This document shows, one piece after another, positions 1-9,028 of a DNA stretch of 64,000 nucleotides. Source of the stretch: Oscillospiraceae bacterium (GTDB taxonomy: Bacteria; Bacillota; Clostridia; Oscillospirales; Ruminococcaceae); the NCBI GenBank assembly GCA_017468365.1, contig JAFUIS010000022.1:1-64000 (forward strand), in the 5' to 3' direction. Numbering within the stretch: the stretch's first letter is position 1; each line of letters opens with the position of its first letter. The position numbers were made by a program, and so were the translations under genes. The notes under the pieces were generated by a model that was not told the origin of the DNA, made no database searches, and saw only the letters and a list, made by a program, of their open reading frames with translations.

Positions 1-802
1 ACTGCTTGCCAAAGGTTTTTTCTACAAAATCGCCCTCATCTTTTCTGAGCAGTCCGTGATCCACGAAAACACAAGTCAGATTATTGCCAATCGCCTTATG
101 CAGAAGAACTGCGGCAACCGATGAATCCACGCCACCCGAAAGTGCAAGAAGCACCTTTTTGCCTGCAAGTGCCTTTTTATATCTTTCCACAGAGGTTTCC
201 ACAAAGTTCTCTATTTTCCAGTCTGCCTTGCAACCGCAGACTGAAAAAATGAAATTGTGAAGCATTTGCTTGCCGTAAATGGTATGCGTAACCTCCGGAT
301 GGAACTGCACACCGTAGAGCTTACGGCTCTCGTCGCACATGGCAGCACAAGGACATTTCGCGGTGTGGGCAATGGTCGTAAAGCCCTTCGGCGGCGTTTT
401 TACATAGTCGGTATGGCTCATCCAACAAACGCTTTCACTTGGAAGTCCTTCAAACAAAACATTATCTGCGGTAAACACAGTGGTTTTGCCGTATTCGCTG
501 CTGTTTTCAGCAGAAGCAATCTCACCGCCCGCCATATACGCCATCAGTTGATCTCCGTAACAGATACCAAGAATCGGAATGCCTAAATTTAAGATGGCTG
601 AATCGTAATGAGGGGATGCCTCGTCATACACGCTGTTCGGCCCACCGGTAAAGATGATGCCTTTGTAGTCATTCTCTTTTATTTCTTCGGGCGTAATTTT
701 GTTGTAGGGCTTGATTTCGGCATACACCTGCTCTGAACGTACTCGGCGTGCAATAAGCTGATTATACTGACCACCGAAATCCAATACGAGTATTTTATCC
801 AC
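1..802 (-). CDS. guaA: GMP synthase (glutamine-hydrolysing), C-terminus cut by window edge
   Basis: Converts XMP to GMP using glutamine and ATP, the last step of guanine nucleotide synthesis. About 267 N-terminal residues are present. Seen: the class I glutamine amidotransferase domain with its nucleophile in LGICYGDQ and the His/Glu pair in HPEVTH, then the start of the ATP pyrophosphatase domain with the PP-loop SGGVDSS. The start is a GTG at 802 preceded by AGAGGTG. The reading frame runs off base 1, so the ATPase and dimerisation parts lie outside. It sits 17 bases downstream of purB on the same strand, so it is probably co-transcribed with purA-purB. Domain identity is clear. Confidence 0.95.
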   Translation of the reverse strand, partial: MDKILVLDFGGQYNQLIARRVRSEQVYAEIKPYNKITPEEIKENDYKGIIFTGGPNSVYDEASPHYDSAILNLGIPILGICYGDQLMAYMAGGEIASAENSSEYGKTTVFTADNVLFEGLPSESVCWMSHTDYVKTPPKGFTTIAHTAKCPCAAMCDESRKLYGVQFHPEVTHTIYGKQMLHNFIFSVCGCKADWKIENFVETSVERYKKALAGKKVLLALSGGVDSSVAAVLLHKAIGNNLTCVFVDHGLLRKDEGDFVEKTFGKQ

Positions 803-819
803 TGTGTTCACCTCTTTTC

Positions 820-2235
820 TTACAAGTTGATTTCTGCTGATTTTCCGTCAACGTTTGCCAGAAGCGGCTTGATCTTCTCTACAAATGCCGAAACCTGCTC
901 GGGGCATCTGCCGATATACAGGGCCGGGTCAAGAAGCTTTTTCATTTCCGCTTCGGTAAGACCGAATTTTTTCTCTTGCGCAAGTCGTGCAAGCAAGTCA
1001 CATTCCTCGCCGTCTTTCATCTTTTCGCTTGCTTCCATAGAGCATCTGCGAATGATTTCGTGGATTTCCTGGCGGTCTCCTCCGCGTTTGACCGCTTCCA
1101 TCATCAGGTTTTCCGTTGCTATAAAAGGCAGATATTCCTTTACGGCCTTTTCGATGACTTTCTTATTTACGCGAAGTCCGTCTGTCACATTCTGCGCAAG
1201 CCTTAAAATCGCATCGGCACAGAGAAAGCCTTCCGGCAGAGAAATACGGCGGTTCGCGGAATCGTCCAACGTTCTCTCAAGCCATTGTACGGATGCCGTC
1301 ATCGGTGCGTTCATCGCATCCGCTATCAGGTATCTTGCCAGAGAACAGATACGTTCGCTCCTCATCGGGTTGCGCTTATATGCCATCGCAGAAGAACCGA
1401 TCTGATTTTTTTCAAAGGGTTCTTCTACCTGACGGTCATGTTGCAAAAGGCGAATGTCGTTTGCCATGCGGTAACAGCTTTGTGCCAAAGAGGAAAGCGC
1501 GTTCAGAATTCGGCTGTCAACCTTGCGCGGGTATGTCTGGCCCACCACGTCGAAACATTCGTCAAAGCCGAAGTCTGCGGCAATCATGCGGTTTAGTTCA
1601 TCTGTTTTTTTCGTATCTCCATCAAACAGATCCACAAAGCTTGCTTCGGTTCCGGTGGTACCGCGGCAGCCGAGGAACCTGATATTTTCAATGGCAAAAT
1701 CGATTTCTTTCAGGTCAGAAAGGAAGTCCTGCATCCAGAGTGCCGCACGCTTTCCTACCGTTACAAGCTGGGCAGGCTGATAGTGTGTATAGCCAAGGGT
1801 TGGCAGATCCTTATATTTTTCGGCAAATTCCGAAAGATTCGCCAAAACGCCCAGAAGCTCTGAACGCAAATATTTCAGAGCATCCCGATAAATTATAAGA
1901 TCGGCATTGTCGGTTACATAACAGCTTGTTGCACCCAGATGGATAATGCCGGCGGCTGCGGGAGCAGCCTTGCCATAGGCATAAATATGTGCCATAACGT
2001 CGTGGCGCACCTCTTTTTCCCGCCTGCTTACGCATTCATAATCTATATCCGTAATATGTGCTGAAAGCTCATCAACCTGCGCCTGTGTGACAGGAAGCCC
2101 AAGCTTCATTTCTGCCTTTGCAAGAGAAACCCAAAGCTTGCGCCAGGTCTGATATCTTGTGTCGGATGAAAAGAGTTCAAGCATATAATCGGAAGCATAA
2201 CGCGATGATAGCGGGGATTCATATTTGTTGTTCAT
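820..2235 (-). CDS. purB: Adenylosuccinate lyase
   Basis: Catalyses the two fumarate-releasing steps of purine synthesis (SAICAR to AICAR and adenylosuccinate to AMP). 471 residues, normal for the family. The fumarase/aspartase-superfamily signature reads [11 protein letters not shown] (about residues 278-290), and [13 protein letters not shown] is the conserved active-site helix. The open frame extends 30 codons upstream into purA, but the ATG at 2235 (MNNKYESPL) has AAGGAG in front of it and the upstream part does not look like the family, so I start there. It lies directly after purA, which makes its substrate. Confidence 0.95.
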   Translation of the reverse strand: MNNKYESPLSSRYASDYMLELFSSDTRYQTWRKLWVSLAKAEMKLGLPVTQAQVDELSAHITDIDYECVSRREKEVRHDVMAHIYAYGKAAPAAAGIIHLGATSCYVTDNADLIIYRDALKYLRSELLGVLANLSEFAEKYKDLPTLGYTHYQPAQLVTVGKRAALWMQDFLSDLKEIDFAIENIRFLGCRGTTGTEASFVDLFDGDTKKTDELNRMIAADFGFDECFDVVGQTYPRKVDSRILNALSSLAQSCYRMANDIRLLQHDRQVEEPFEKNQIGSSAMAYKRNPMRSERICSLARYLIADAMNAPMTASVQWLERTLDDSANRRISLPEGFLCADAILRLAQNVTDGLRVNKKVIEKAVKEYLPFIATENLMMEAVKRGGDRQEIHEIIRRCSMEASEKMKDGEECDLLARLAQEKKFGLTEAEMKKLLDPALYIGRCPEQVSAFVEKIKPLLANVDGKSAEINL

Positions 2236-2251
2236 ATCCGTATTCTCCTTG

Positions 2252-3526
2252 TCACCTGATAACGATATCGTCCCTCTCTGGTCCAACCGAAACGTATTTG
2301 ATGGGACATCCGATTTGTTTTTCAATATATGTCACATATTCCTGCGCCGCTTTTGGAAGATCCTCCCAACGGCGAACACCTGAGATATCGCATTTCCAGC
2401 CGTCAAAAAATTCGATAACCGGTTCTGCATTTTTAAGCGCGAACGGAAACGGAAAACTGTCGGTCTGTTCACCGTTCAGCATATAGTGAGTGCAGACCGG
2501 AATCTTATCCATATAACTGAGCACGTCAAGCTTTGTAAGCGCGATAGCCGTTGCCGCCTGGACTTCAACGCCGTACCGCGTTGCCACAATGTCTATGGGT
2601 CCGACTCTTCGTGGTCTTCCGGTCTTGGCTCCGTATTCAAATCCCGCTCTGCGAAGTTTTTCAGCCTCTTCGCCGAACATTTCGCATACAAAAGGTCCTT
2701 CGCCCACACAGGTGGAATAGGCTTTTACCACCCCCACCACATCGTCAATCTTTGCATTCGCAAGTCCGGAACCTATGGGCGCATAGGCTGCGGTTGTATT
2801 GGAAGAGGTCGTGTAAGGATAAATACCGTAATCCAGATCTCTCAGCGAGCCAAGCTGTGTTTCAAAAAGAATATTTTTACCATCCGCCTTTGCTTCTTTC
2901 AAAAATTTTCCGGTATCACAAATATAAGGCATGATTTTTTTGCAGTAAGTTTCAAGCCATTCTTCAAGCATTTTCATCGTATATGGTTTTGCGCCATATA
3001 CCTTTGTCAGCGTCAGGTTCTTCCATTCCATAAGGTCCGCAAGATGAGTTTTCAGTTCTTCCGGATAGAACAGTTCCCCGGCAAGAATGGTCTTTTTCTG
3101 ATATTTATCCGAATAAAACGGCGCTATCCCCTGTTTTGTGGAACCGTATTTCTTATCGGCAAGGCGCATCTCTTCAAATTCATCCATGTCTCTGTGCCAC
3201 GGAAGCAAAAGAGAAGCACGGTCACTGATTTTGAGGTTATCGGTAGTGATTTCAACGCCTTTTGACATCACTTCCTGCATCTCTTTCCACAGATTTTCCG
3301 GATCCACCGCAACCCCGTTGCCCAGAACGTTGACAACGCCGCTTCTGAAAATTCCCGAAGGCAGAAGATGAAGCGCAAACTTTCCTTTTTCGTTGACTAC
3401 CGTATGTCCGGCGTTGCCGCCGCCCTGAAAACGCACAACCACGTCATAATTTTCAGTGAGCAGATCCACCATCCGGCCTTTTCCTTCGTCGCCCCAATTT
3501 ATACCTACTATCGCACATTCTGACAT
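2252..3526 (-). CDS. purA: Adenylosuccinate synthetase
   Basis: Joins IMP and aspartate with GTP to give adenylosuccinate. 424 residues, as usual. The N-terminal GTP loop GINWGDEGKGR and the following QGGGNAGHTV are diagnostic; TTSSNTTAAYAP lies in the middle. Two ATGs lie close together; I chose the one at 3526 (MSECAIV) because GGAGG is about 7 bases from it, whereas the ATG at 3532 almost touches the Shine-Dalgarno sequence. First gene of the purA-purB-guaA run. The 140 bases upstream hold no clear promoter that I can defend. Confidence 0.96.
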   Translation of the reverse strand: MSECAIVGINWGDEGKGRMVDLLTENYDVVVRFQGGGNAGHTVVNEKGKFALHLLPSGIFRSGVVNVLGNGVAVDPENLWKEMQEVMSKGVEITTDNLKISDRASLLLPWHRDMDEFEEMRLADKKYGSTKQGIAPFYSDKYQKKTILAGELFYPEELKTHLADLMEWKNLTLTKVYGAKPYTMKMLEEWLETYCKKIMPYICDTGKFLKEAKADGKNILFETQLGSLRDLDYGIYPYTTSSNTTAAYAPIGSGLANAKIDDVVGVVKAYSTCVGEGPFVCEMFGEEAEKLRRAGFEYGAKTGRPRRVGPIDIVATRYGVEVQAATAIALTKLDVLSYMDKIPVCTHYMLNGEQTDSFPFPFALKNAEPVIEFFDGWKCDISGVRRWEDLPKAAQEYVTYIEKQIGCPIKYVSVGPERDDIVIR

Positions 3527-3668
3527 AATCATTCCTCCATTATATATCCGGTAAGATGTTTAACTGTTTTTGAATAATCATCTTCCGCTCCGCTTATACT
3601 GCGGTGAAAAGTTTTTTCTCCGTATAATTGTTCATTTTTGAATGCTCCGCACCTTTATTTTTTGTCAT

Positions 3669-5765
3669 TTATTTTATGCCGAACAGCAGATCGGCATAGG
3701 TTGGCATCGGCCAGTAATTCTTTGCCGTAATGGTTTCGGCTTCGTCACATGGGATTCTGAGCTCGCTCATAAGTCCCAGCACCGTATCGCGGATCATAAC
3801 GGATTTTGCTCCGATATCTTCCGCCTTATCAAGAGAAATAAGAGCAGTTTCCAGCTCTTCAGCTTTTGAAGCAATCAGGTCAGCCAGGGCAGAAAGCTTT
3901 CTTACAACGCCGGTTTCATATCCGCAAACAAGCGTGAAGTCCAGCGACTTCTTTGAGGCAGCCGCCTTTGCAGTATCCGCAGCATAGGCTTCGATTGCCG
4001 GAACAATCTGCGTCTTCGCCATATTGACCATCGTGTTTGCTTCAATCACTATGGTTTTGCAGTAATTTTCAAGCATGATTTCATATCTGGATTTCAGTTC
4101 CGCTTCGGTGAACACACCGTGGGAAATAAGCATATCCATATTCTTTTTATCAAGCAGATGAGGCATGCAGTCGGCGGTGGTGCGAAAATTAAGAAGGCCT
4201 CGCTTTTCCGTCGCCTCCCGGATCCAGTTTTCGTCATATCCGTTGCCGTTAAATATGATGCGTTTATGATCTTTTATAGTATTCCGAATCATACTGTGCA
4301 GCGCGGTCTCGAAATCTTTCTCACCTTCCAGTCTGTCGGCATAAATCCTGAGGGACTCAGCAACTGCGCTGTTCAGCATAATATTGGCGCAGGCAATACT
4401 GTTGGATGAGCCGAGCATCCGGAATTCAAACTTATTTCCGGTAAAAGCAAAGGGAGAAGTTCTGTTGCGGTCTGTGGTATCACGGTTGAACCCGGGCAGA
4501 ACGTCAACCCCAAGCTTCATCCGGGTCTTTTCGGCACCTTTATAAGGCGTATCGGTTTCGATAGCTTCAAGAACCGCATTCAGTTCATCGCCGAGAAAAA
4601 CGGACACAACCGCGGGCGGTGCTTCGCTTGCACCGAGGCGGCAATCATTTCCTGCAGTCGCAACCGAAATTCGGAGCAGATCCTGATAATCGTCCACCGC
4701 TTTTATAACAGCGCAAAGGAACAGCAAAAACTGTGCGTTTTCATAGGGCGTCTCACCCGGAGAAAGCAGATTTTGTCCCGTATCGGTGGCAATGGACCAG
4801 TTATTGTGTTTTCCGCTGCCGTTTATGCCGGCAAAGGGTTTTTCGTGGAGCAGACACACAAGACCATGTTTTGCCGCCACCTTCTGCATTATCTCCATCG
4901 TAAGCTGGTTATGGTCGGTTGCAATATTGGCCGTGGTATAAATCGGCGCCAGTTCATACTGAGCCGGAGCGACCTCGTTATGCTCCGTTTTGGCAAGGAT
5001 TCCCAGTTTCCAGAGTTCCTCATCGAGTTCTTCCATAAAAGCGGCAGCTTTCGGTTTGATCACGCCAAAATAGTGGTCACCCATTTCCTGCCCTTTCGGA
5101 GGTTTTGCTCCAAATAAAGTACGTCCGGTAAAGCAAAGGTCCGGACGCTTTTCATACATTTCTTTGGTGATAAGGAAATATTCCTGTTCGGGACCAACAT
5201 AGCCGGTCACTCTCTTTGTGCTGTTGTTTCCGAACAATCTTAAAATACGCAGTGCTTGTTTGTTGAGCGCCGCCATTGAGCGCAAAAGAGGAGTTTTTTT
5301 GTCCAGCGCATGGCCGCTGTAAGAACAGAACGCTGTAGGAATACATAAAGTTTTATCCTTAATAAATGCATAAGACGTCGGATCCCATGCGGTATAACCC
5401 CTTGCTTCAAAGGTAGTCCTCAGACCGCCGTTCGGAAAAGAAGAAGCGTCCGGTTCACCTTTAATAAGTTCTTTCCCGGAAAATTCCATAATCACACCGC
5501 CATCAGTAGAAGGAGAAATGAAACTGTCATGCTTTTCGGCGGTGATTCCGGTAAGAGGCTGGAACCAGTGGGTATAATGTGTTGCGCCTTTGGAAACAGC
5601 CCAATCCTTCATGGCGGCAGCAACTGCGTTGGCAACGCCTATATTAGGTTCCGAGCCTTCTTCTATCGTTTTTTTGAGCGAATCATATATTTCATCCGAA
5701 AGGGTGGCTTTCATAACTCTGTCATCAAAAACCAGACTTGCAAAATAATCTTTTACAGTTTCCAT
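3669..5765 (-). CDS. glnN: Glutamine synthetase type III
   Basis: Assimilates ammonium into glutamine with ATP. 698 residues matches the GSIII class (about 700) rather than GSI (about 450). Seen: [10 protein letters not shown], the substrate loop [10 protein letters not shown] and the Glu-containing [15 protein letters not shown]. The open frame continues upstream to 5861 through a leader hairpin, but the ATG at 5765 has AAGGAG 8 bases away and begins the typical METVKDYF sequence. Transcribed away from glnA and preceded by a strong promoter and an apparent antiterminator (separate entries), so it is probably induced under nitrogen limitation. Confidence 0.95.
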   Translation of the reverse strand: METVKDYFASLVFDDRVMKATLSDEIYDSLKKTIEEGSEPNIGVANAVAAAMKDWAVSKGATHYTHWFQPLTGITAEKHDSFISPSTDGGVIMEFSGKELIKGEPDASSFPNGGLRTTFEARGYTAWDPTSYAFIKDKTLCIPTAFCSYSGHALDKKTPLLRSMAALNKQALRILRLFGNNSTKRVTGYVGPEQEYFLITKEMYEKRPDLCFTGRTLFGAKPPKGQEMGDHYFGVIKPKAAAFMEELDEELWKLGILAKTEHNEVAPAQYELAPIYTTANIATDHNQLTMEIMQKVAAKHGLVCLLHEKPFAGINGSGKHNNWSIATDTGQNLLSPGETPYENAQFLLFLCAVIKAVDDYQDLLRISVATAGNDCRLGASEAPPAVVSVFLGDELNAVLEAIETDTPYKGAEKTRMKLGVDVLPGFNRDTTDRNRTSPFAFTGNKFEFRMLGSSNSIACANIMLNSAVAESLRIYADRLEGEKDFETALHSMIRNTIKDHKRIIFNGNGYDENWIREATEKRGLLNFRTTADCMPHLLDKKNMDMLISHGVFTEAELKSRYEIMLENYCKTIVIEANTMVNMAKTQIVPAIEAYAADTAKAAASKKSLDFTLVCGYETGVVRKLSALADLIASKAEELETALISLDKAEDIGAKSVMIRDTVLGLMSELRIPCDEAETITAKNYWPMPTYADLLFGIK

Positions 5766-5800
5766 GATCGTTCTCCTTAACAGCTTATCCAAAATATTGC

Positions 5801-5850
5801 AAAAACAGATAAAGGCGCCTTTAATGTAAAAAAACATTAAAGACGCCTTT
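5801..5850 (-). terminator. Intrinsic terminator (attenuator) in the glnN leader
   Basis: On the minus strand a 16-pair stem (5835-5850 with 5811-5826, one G-U pair) is closed by a U-rich 8-base loop and followed by a U tract at 5801-5805. It lies between the glnN promoter and its ribosome-binding site, so it would stop transcription unless melted. Its 5' strand is shared with the second hexaloop hairpin of the proposed antiterminator. Confidence 0.8.
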
Positions 5851-5912
5851 GCCTTTTTCATATATGAATTTTTTAATTCCTGAAAGCAAGATTGCGATTT
5901 TGAACTCTCAAA
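5839..5912 (-). promoter_or_regulatory. Candidate ANTAR dual-hexaloop antiterminator for glnN
   Basis: Known ANTAR targets are two small hairpins, each with a six-base loop carrying A at position 1 and G at position 4, the second overlapping a terminator. Here P1 (5899-5912) is UUUG/CAAA with loop AGAGUU, and P2 (5839-5856) is AAAGGC/GUCUUU with loop AAAGGC. P2 uses the 5' strand of the terminator at 5811-5850, so P2 and the terminator are mutually exclusive. The ANTAR protein gene is next to the locus. The linker of about 42 bases is longer than I would expect, and P1 has only four strict pairs. Confidence 0.6.
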
Positions 5913-5939
5913 CCCAAAAGCCTTGCTTTTACGCTCTGC

Positions 5940-5968
5940 ATTTTACACCCGCAAAAAAACTTTGTCAA
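5940..5968 (-). promoter_or_regulatory. glnN promoter
   Basis: Minus-strand -35 TTGACA (5963-5968) and -10 TAAAAT (5940-5945) separated by exactly 17 bases. Transcription would begin near 5933 and give a leader of about 168 bases containing the hexaloop hairpins and attenuator. Confidence 0.8.
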
Positions 5969-6079
5969 TATTTTTGAAGTTATTTTGTGCAATTCCTGCA
6001 AAAACAATCCTTTTTGCACAATTAACTATGGAAAAATGATAAAAATTGCAGTTCACGTTTTGTTTTCTCCCAGATTACA

Positions 6080-6088
6080 TGGTATAAT
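6080..6088 (+). promoter_or_regulatory. glnA promoter (extended -10)
   Basis: TGG followed by TATAAT (6083-6088) makes an extended -10; the -35 region is weak. It gives a leader of about 50 bases containing a small palindrome (TCTGATATCAGA) and no terminator hairpin, unlike the divergent glnN leader. Confidence 0.6.
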
Positions 6089-6145
6089 AAATATAATCTG
6101 ATATCAGAATTTTATCGTAAAGCGAAAGAAAGTGAGCAGGATACT

Positions 6146-7357
6146 ATGAATTATTCAAAGGAAGAGGTAATGCAGTACGTCCGCGAGGAAGACGTTAAAT
6201 TTATCCGTCTGGCCTTTTGTGATGTATTCGGAAAACAAAAAAATATTTCTATTATGCCCGAGGAACTGCCTCGTGCCTTTGAATACGGTATCGCCTTCGA
6301 TGCTTCGGCAATCGCAGGCTTTGGCGATGAAACAAGGTGCGATCTTCTGCTCCACCCCGATCCCGAAACGCTGATGCTGCTTCCCTGGAGACCGGAGCAC
6401 GGCAAAGTTGTGCGTATGTTTACCCATATTACATATCCTGACGGCACACCGTTTGAATGCGACACCCGCAGTCTTCTCAAAAAGGCAGTCGAAGACGCAA
6501 AAAAAGCAGGTTACACTTTTGCTTTCGGTTCGGAGCAGGAGTTCTATCTGTTTGAGCTTGATGAAAATAACAAACCGACCAAAATTCCATATGATGAAGC
6601 CGGATATATGGATCTTGCCCCCGATGACAGAGGTGAAAACATCCGCCGCGAGATATGTCTTACTCTGGAACAGATGGGCATCCGTCCCGAAAGTTCACAC
6701 CACGAAGAAGGTCCCGGACAAAACGAGATAGATTTCCGTTATTCCGACCCGCTTACCGTGGCAGACGATACAATGACTTTTCAGACAATCGTTAAAATAG
6801 TTGCCCGCCGCAACGGTGTTTTTGTTGATTTCGGCCCAAAACCTCTTGAGCACAAACCCGGCAACGGATTTCATATCAATATGTCTGTCCAGTCAAATGA
6901 CGGTTCCGAAAATCTTTGCCATATGATTGCGGGTGTTCTTGATAAGGTTGTGGAAATGACCGTATTTCTCAACCCGACGGAGGATTCCTATAAACGTTTC
7001 GGAATGGATAAAGCCCCCGGTTATGTTTCCTGGTCAAACGAAAACCGTTCCCAGCTTGTCCGTATTCCTGCTGCGGTCGGTGAATACCGCCGTGCGGAGC
7101 TTCGTTCACCCGATCCAACAGCAAATCCGTATCTTGCATTTACGCTTTTGATTTATGCGGCCCTTATAGGTCTTGAAAAAAAACTTGATCTGCCCGAAGC
7201 TGCCAATATTAATTTATACAAAGCTGATGCTGAAACTTTGGCAAAGTTTAAAAAACTGCCCGGAAGTTTATGCGATGCTCGCAAGGCAGCCGCGGCAAGT
7301 GAATTTATCAAAGAACATATACCTGCGTCAATTTTAGATATTTACTGCAACAAATAA
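6146..7357 (+). CDS. glnA: Glutamine synthetase type I
   Basis: Second glutamine synthetase of the locus, making glutamine from glutamate and ammonium. 403 residues, somewhat short for GSI (about 440). Visible landmarks: GSEQEFYLF (metal ligands), EGPGQNEIDF, the KPGNGFHINMS loop corresponding to the usual NGSGMH, and NRSQLVRIP near the active site. The ATG at 6146 follows a weak Shine-Dalgarno (AGCAGGA). The ANTAR gene follows after 33 bases and is probably co-transcribed. It could differ from classical GlnA in feedback control, but the catalytic core is recognisable. Confidence 0.92.
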   Translation: MNYSKEEVMQYVREEDVKFIRLAFCDVFGKQKNISIMPEELPRAFEYGIAFDASAIAGFGDETRCDLLLHPDPETLMLLPWRPEHGKVVRMFTHITYPDGTPFECDTRSLLKKAVEDAKKAGYTFAFGSEQEFYLFELDENNKPTKIPYDEAGYMDLAPDDRGENIRREICLTLEQMGIRPESSHHEEGPGQNEIDFRYSDPLTVADDTMTFQTIVKIVARRNGVFVDFGPKPLEHKPGNGFHINMSVQSNDGSENLCHMIAGVLDKVVEMTVFLNPTEDSYKRFGMDKAPGYVSWSNENRSQLVRIPAAVGEYRRAELRSPDPTANPYLAFTLLIYAALIGLEKKLDLPEAANINLYKADAETLAKFKKLPGSLCDARKAAAASEFIKEHIPASILDIYCNK

Positions 7358-7390
7358 ATCTGAATAACATAAAAAAGGAGGGGAGCAAAA

Positions 7391-7975
7391 ATGAGTCTGA
7401 AAGAACGGGTTTACAGCGTTCTGATCGTTTCGGCATCGGAAAGCTTTAATAATGCACTCTCTGCTCTGCTCCCCGGTTCAAAGTATTCGCCCACCCTTTT
7501 TGTATCGAACACCAACGCAGCAAAGCGGGCACTTGCCGAGCGTGCTTTTGATTTTGTAATCATCAATTCGCCACTCACTGATAATACCGGAACTCGTTTT
7601 GCAATTGACACAGGAAATTCAAAAGAAACCGTCGTGCTCCTAATGGTACAGGCAGAACTTCAGGCAGAAATCCACGACAAGGTAGCCGAACACGGTGTGT
7701 TCGTTCTCCCGATGCCAACCTCAAAGCCAACAATGACGATTGCTCTCAGCTGGCTTTCAAGCGCACGTGAAAGGCTTAGAAAAACCGAGAAGAAAACTCT
7801 TTCCATCGAGGAAAAAATGGAAGAAATCCGTATCGTCAACCGGGCAAAGTGGATTCTTATCGATGAACTGAAAATGGACGAACAGGGCGCTCATCGTTAC
7901 ATAGAAAAACAGGCAATGGACCGCTGCGTTTCAAAAAAAGTTATAGCAGAAGAAATTATCAAAACATATTCATAA
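7391..7975 (+). CDS. ANTAR-domain transcription antitermination regulator (NitR-like)
   Basis: 194 residues. The N-terminal two thirds resemble a response-regulator receiver; the last 60 residues form a three-helix ANTAR RNA-binding domain (IEEKMEEIR, AKWILIDEL, SKKVIAEEI). ANTAR proteins bind paired hexaloop hairpins in nascent RNA and prevent termination. The residue expected to be the phospho-acceptor aspartate appears as asparagine (VIINSPL), so this is probably an atypical receiver not switched by phosphorylation. It is preceded by a strong AAAGGAGGGG site and lies directly behind glnA, like nitR of clostridia. The likely target is the glnN leader on the other strand. Confidence 0.85.
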   Translation: MSLKERVYSVLIVSASESFNNALSALLPGSKYSPTLFVSNTNAAKRALAERAFDFVIINSPLTDNTGTRFAIDTGNSKETVVLLMVQAELQAEIHDKVAEHGVFVLPMPTSKPTMTIALSWLSSARERLRKTEKKTLSIEEKMEEIRIVNRAKWILIDELKMDEQGAHRYIEKQAMDRCVSKKVIAEEIIKTYS

Positions 7976-8025
7976 TATTTTTGGGGGTAACTATTATTTC
8001 ACTGTGATTTCATGTATAAAAAAAG

Positions 8026-8059
8026 CCGCTCAACAATTTGCATTGTTAAGCGGTTTTTT
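8026..8059 (+). terminator. Terminator after the ANTAR gene (copy of the tRNA-Lys terminator)
   Basis: Hairpin 8026-8053 (CCGCTcAACAAT with ATTGTTAAGCGG) followed by TTTTTT; an A tract on the other side makes it bidirectional. The same hairpin occurs at 12184-12211. Confidence 0.85.
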
Positions 8060-8061
8060 CG

Positions 8062-8105
8062 TGGTGAGCCATCGGGGATTCGAACCCGGACACATTGATT
8101 AAAAG
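8062..8105 (-). pseudogene. Truncated tRNA-Lys (3' half only)
   Basis: Minus-strand sequence from the anticodon loop (CTTTTAA) to the CCA end is recognisable, but the 5' half is absent and a one-base deletion spoils the T stem. It cannot be a working tRNA. Probably left by integration of an element into the tRNA-Lys gene at 12220-12295. Confidence 0.8.
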
Positions 8106-8124
8106 AAATCAGCAGACAGAAAAC

Positions 8125-8144
8125 CCGCATGCTCATGCGGTTTT
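8125..8144. terminator. Small bidirectional terminator hairpin
   Basis: CCGCAT and ATGCGG with a GCTC loop (8125-8140), flanked by AAAA and TTTT. It lies in the non-coding gap between the ANTAR gene and the convergent SDR genes. Confidence 0.55.
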
Positions 8145-8165
8145 ATTCTTTTTTCAAAATGGAAT

Positions 8166-8205
8166 ACAAAAACAGCATCTGCCGCGGTTGGCAGATGCTG
8201 TTTTT
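8166..8205 (-). terminator. Terminator of the SDR/transporter operon
   Basis: Strong stem AACAGCATCTGC (8171-8182) with GCAGATGCTGTT (8191-8202) and an A/T tract on each side. It lies 55 bases beyond the stop codon of the last SDR gene. Confidence 0.8.
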
Positions 8206-8257
8206 GCTTTTGTGGTTTTTGTCCTTTGGGGGTATTTTATTATGGAAACTTGCAAAA

Positions 8258-9016
8258 TTACTGTGCGGTATATCCGCCGTCAATAGGAAGTGCGGCACCG
8301 GTTACAAATCTTCCTTCGTCAGAAGCAAGGAAGAGAACGCCGTATGCAACGTCTTCCGGTTCGCCGAAATATCCGAGAGGATATCTCTGAAGATCCTTTT
8401 CAAAATACTGAGGATCAACTTTGAGGCGGTCATGCATAAGAGGAGTCATGATTGAACCGGGACATACGCAGTTTACGCGAATGTGTTCCGGCGCATATTG
8501 TACCGCATCCTGTTTTGTCATCTGAAGAATTGCGCCTTTAGTTGCATGATAGGAAGAAAGTTCGCCGTCGCCAACAAGTCCGCAGATGGAAGAAGTGTTT
8601 ACAATTGCGCCTTTTCCGTTGTTGCGCATATGAGGAATGGAATGTTTTGTCATAAAGAAAGTGCTCTTTACGTTTACGGCAAAAACTTTATCCCAGTTTT
8701 CCTCGGTGGTTTTGTCGGTAGGAACATCTTCGCCGACAATTCCTGCGTTGTTCACAAGAATATCGAGTTTGCCCCATTTTTCAACGACTGCGTCAATAAC
8801 GGTTTTGCATTCAGCTTCGTTTGCGACATTAAGGTGCCAGTATTCTGCTTCGCCGCCTGCATTTCTGATGATTTCAACGGTTTCTTTTCCTGCCTCATCA
8901 TTGATATCAACAACGGCAACTTTTGCGCCTTCTTTTCCGAGAAGGATTGCTTCGCCTCTTCCAAGGCCAAGAGCAGCACCGGTTACAATGGCAACTTTGT
9001 CTTTAACTCTGTCCAT
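8258..9016 (-). CDS. Short-chain dehydrogenase/reductase, paralogue 1
   Basis: 252-residue classical SDR, a cytoplasmic NAD(P)-dependent alcohol/ketone oxidoreductase. Seen: the cofactor loop TGAALGLG (12-19), NNAG (89-92), catalytic Ser near 142-143 and YHATK (Tyr156, Lys160). The acidic residue after the second strand (VVDIND) suggests NAD preference. About two-thirds identical by eye to the SDR immediately upstream, so this is a tandem duplication. Last gene of a transporter-SDR-SDR operon; the substrate cannot be read from sequence. Hydroxysteroid, cyclic-alcohol and sugar-alcohol dehydrogenases all look like this. Confidence 0.88.
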   Translation of the reverse strand: MDRVKDKVAIVTGAALGLGRGEAILLGKEGAKVAVVDINDEAGKETVEIIRNAGGEAEYWHLNVANEAECKTVIDAVVEKWGKLDILVNNAGIVGEDVPTDKTTEENWDKVFAVNVKSTFFMTKHSIPHMRNNGKGAIVNTSSICGLVGDGELSSYHATKGAILQMTKQDAVQYAPEHIRVNCVCPGSIMTPLMHDRLKVDPQYFEKDLQRYPLGYFGEPEDVAYGVLFLASDEGRFVTGAALPIDGGYTAQ

Positions 9017-9028
9017 GTTTCTGCTCCT

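Larger units (their letters stand above)
8016..8105. repeat. Direct repeat copy 1: terminator plus tRNA-Lys 3' half
   Basis: About 90 bases nearly identical to 12174-12264: an A tract, the hairpin, then the 3' half of tRNA-Lys on the minus strand. Differences are one base before the hairpin, a one-base deletion in the T stem and a few substitutions near the anticodon loop. Together with copy 2 it brackets the SDR/transporter/AraC island and resembles an old attachment-site duplication. Confidence 0.85.

Noticed and set aside
257-586. Plus-strand open frame of 109 codons at the left edge
   Set aside because: It lies wholly antisense to guaA, has no ribosome-binding site and no recognisable domain.
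8095-8286. Small plus-strand frames next to the tRNA-Lys fragment
   Set aside because: They cross two terminator hairpins and have no Shine-Dalgarno.
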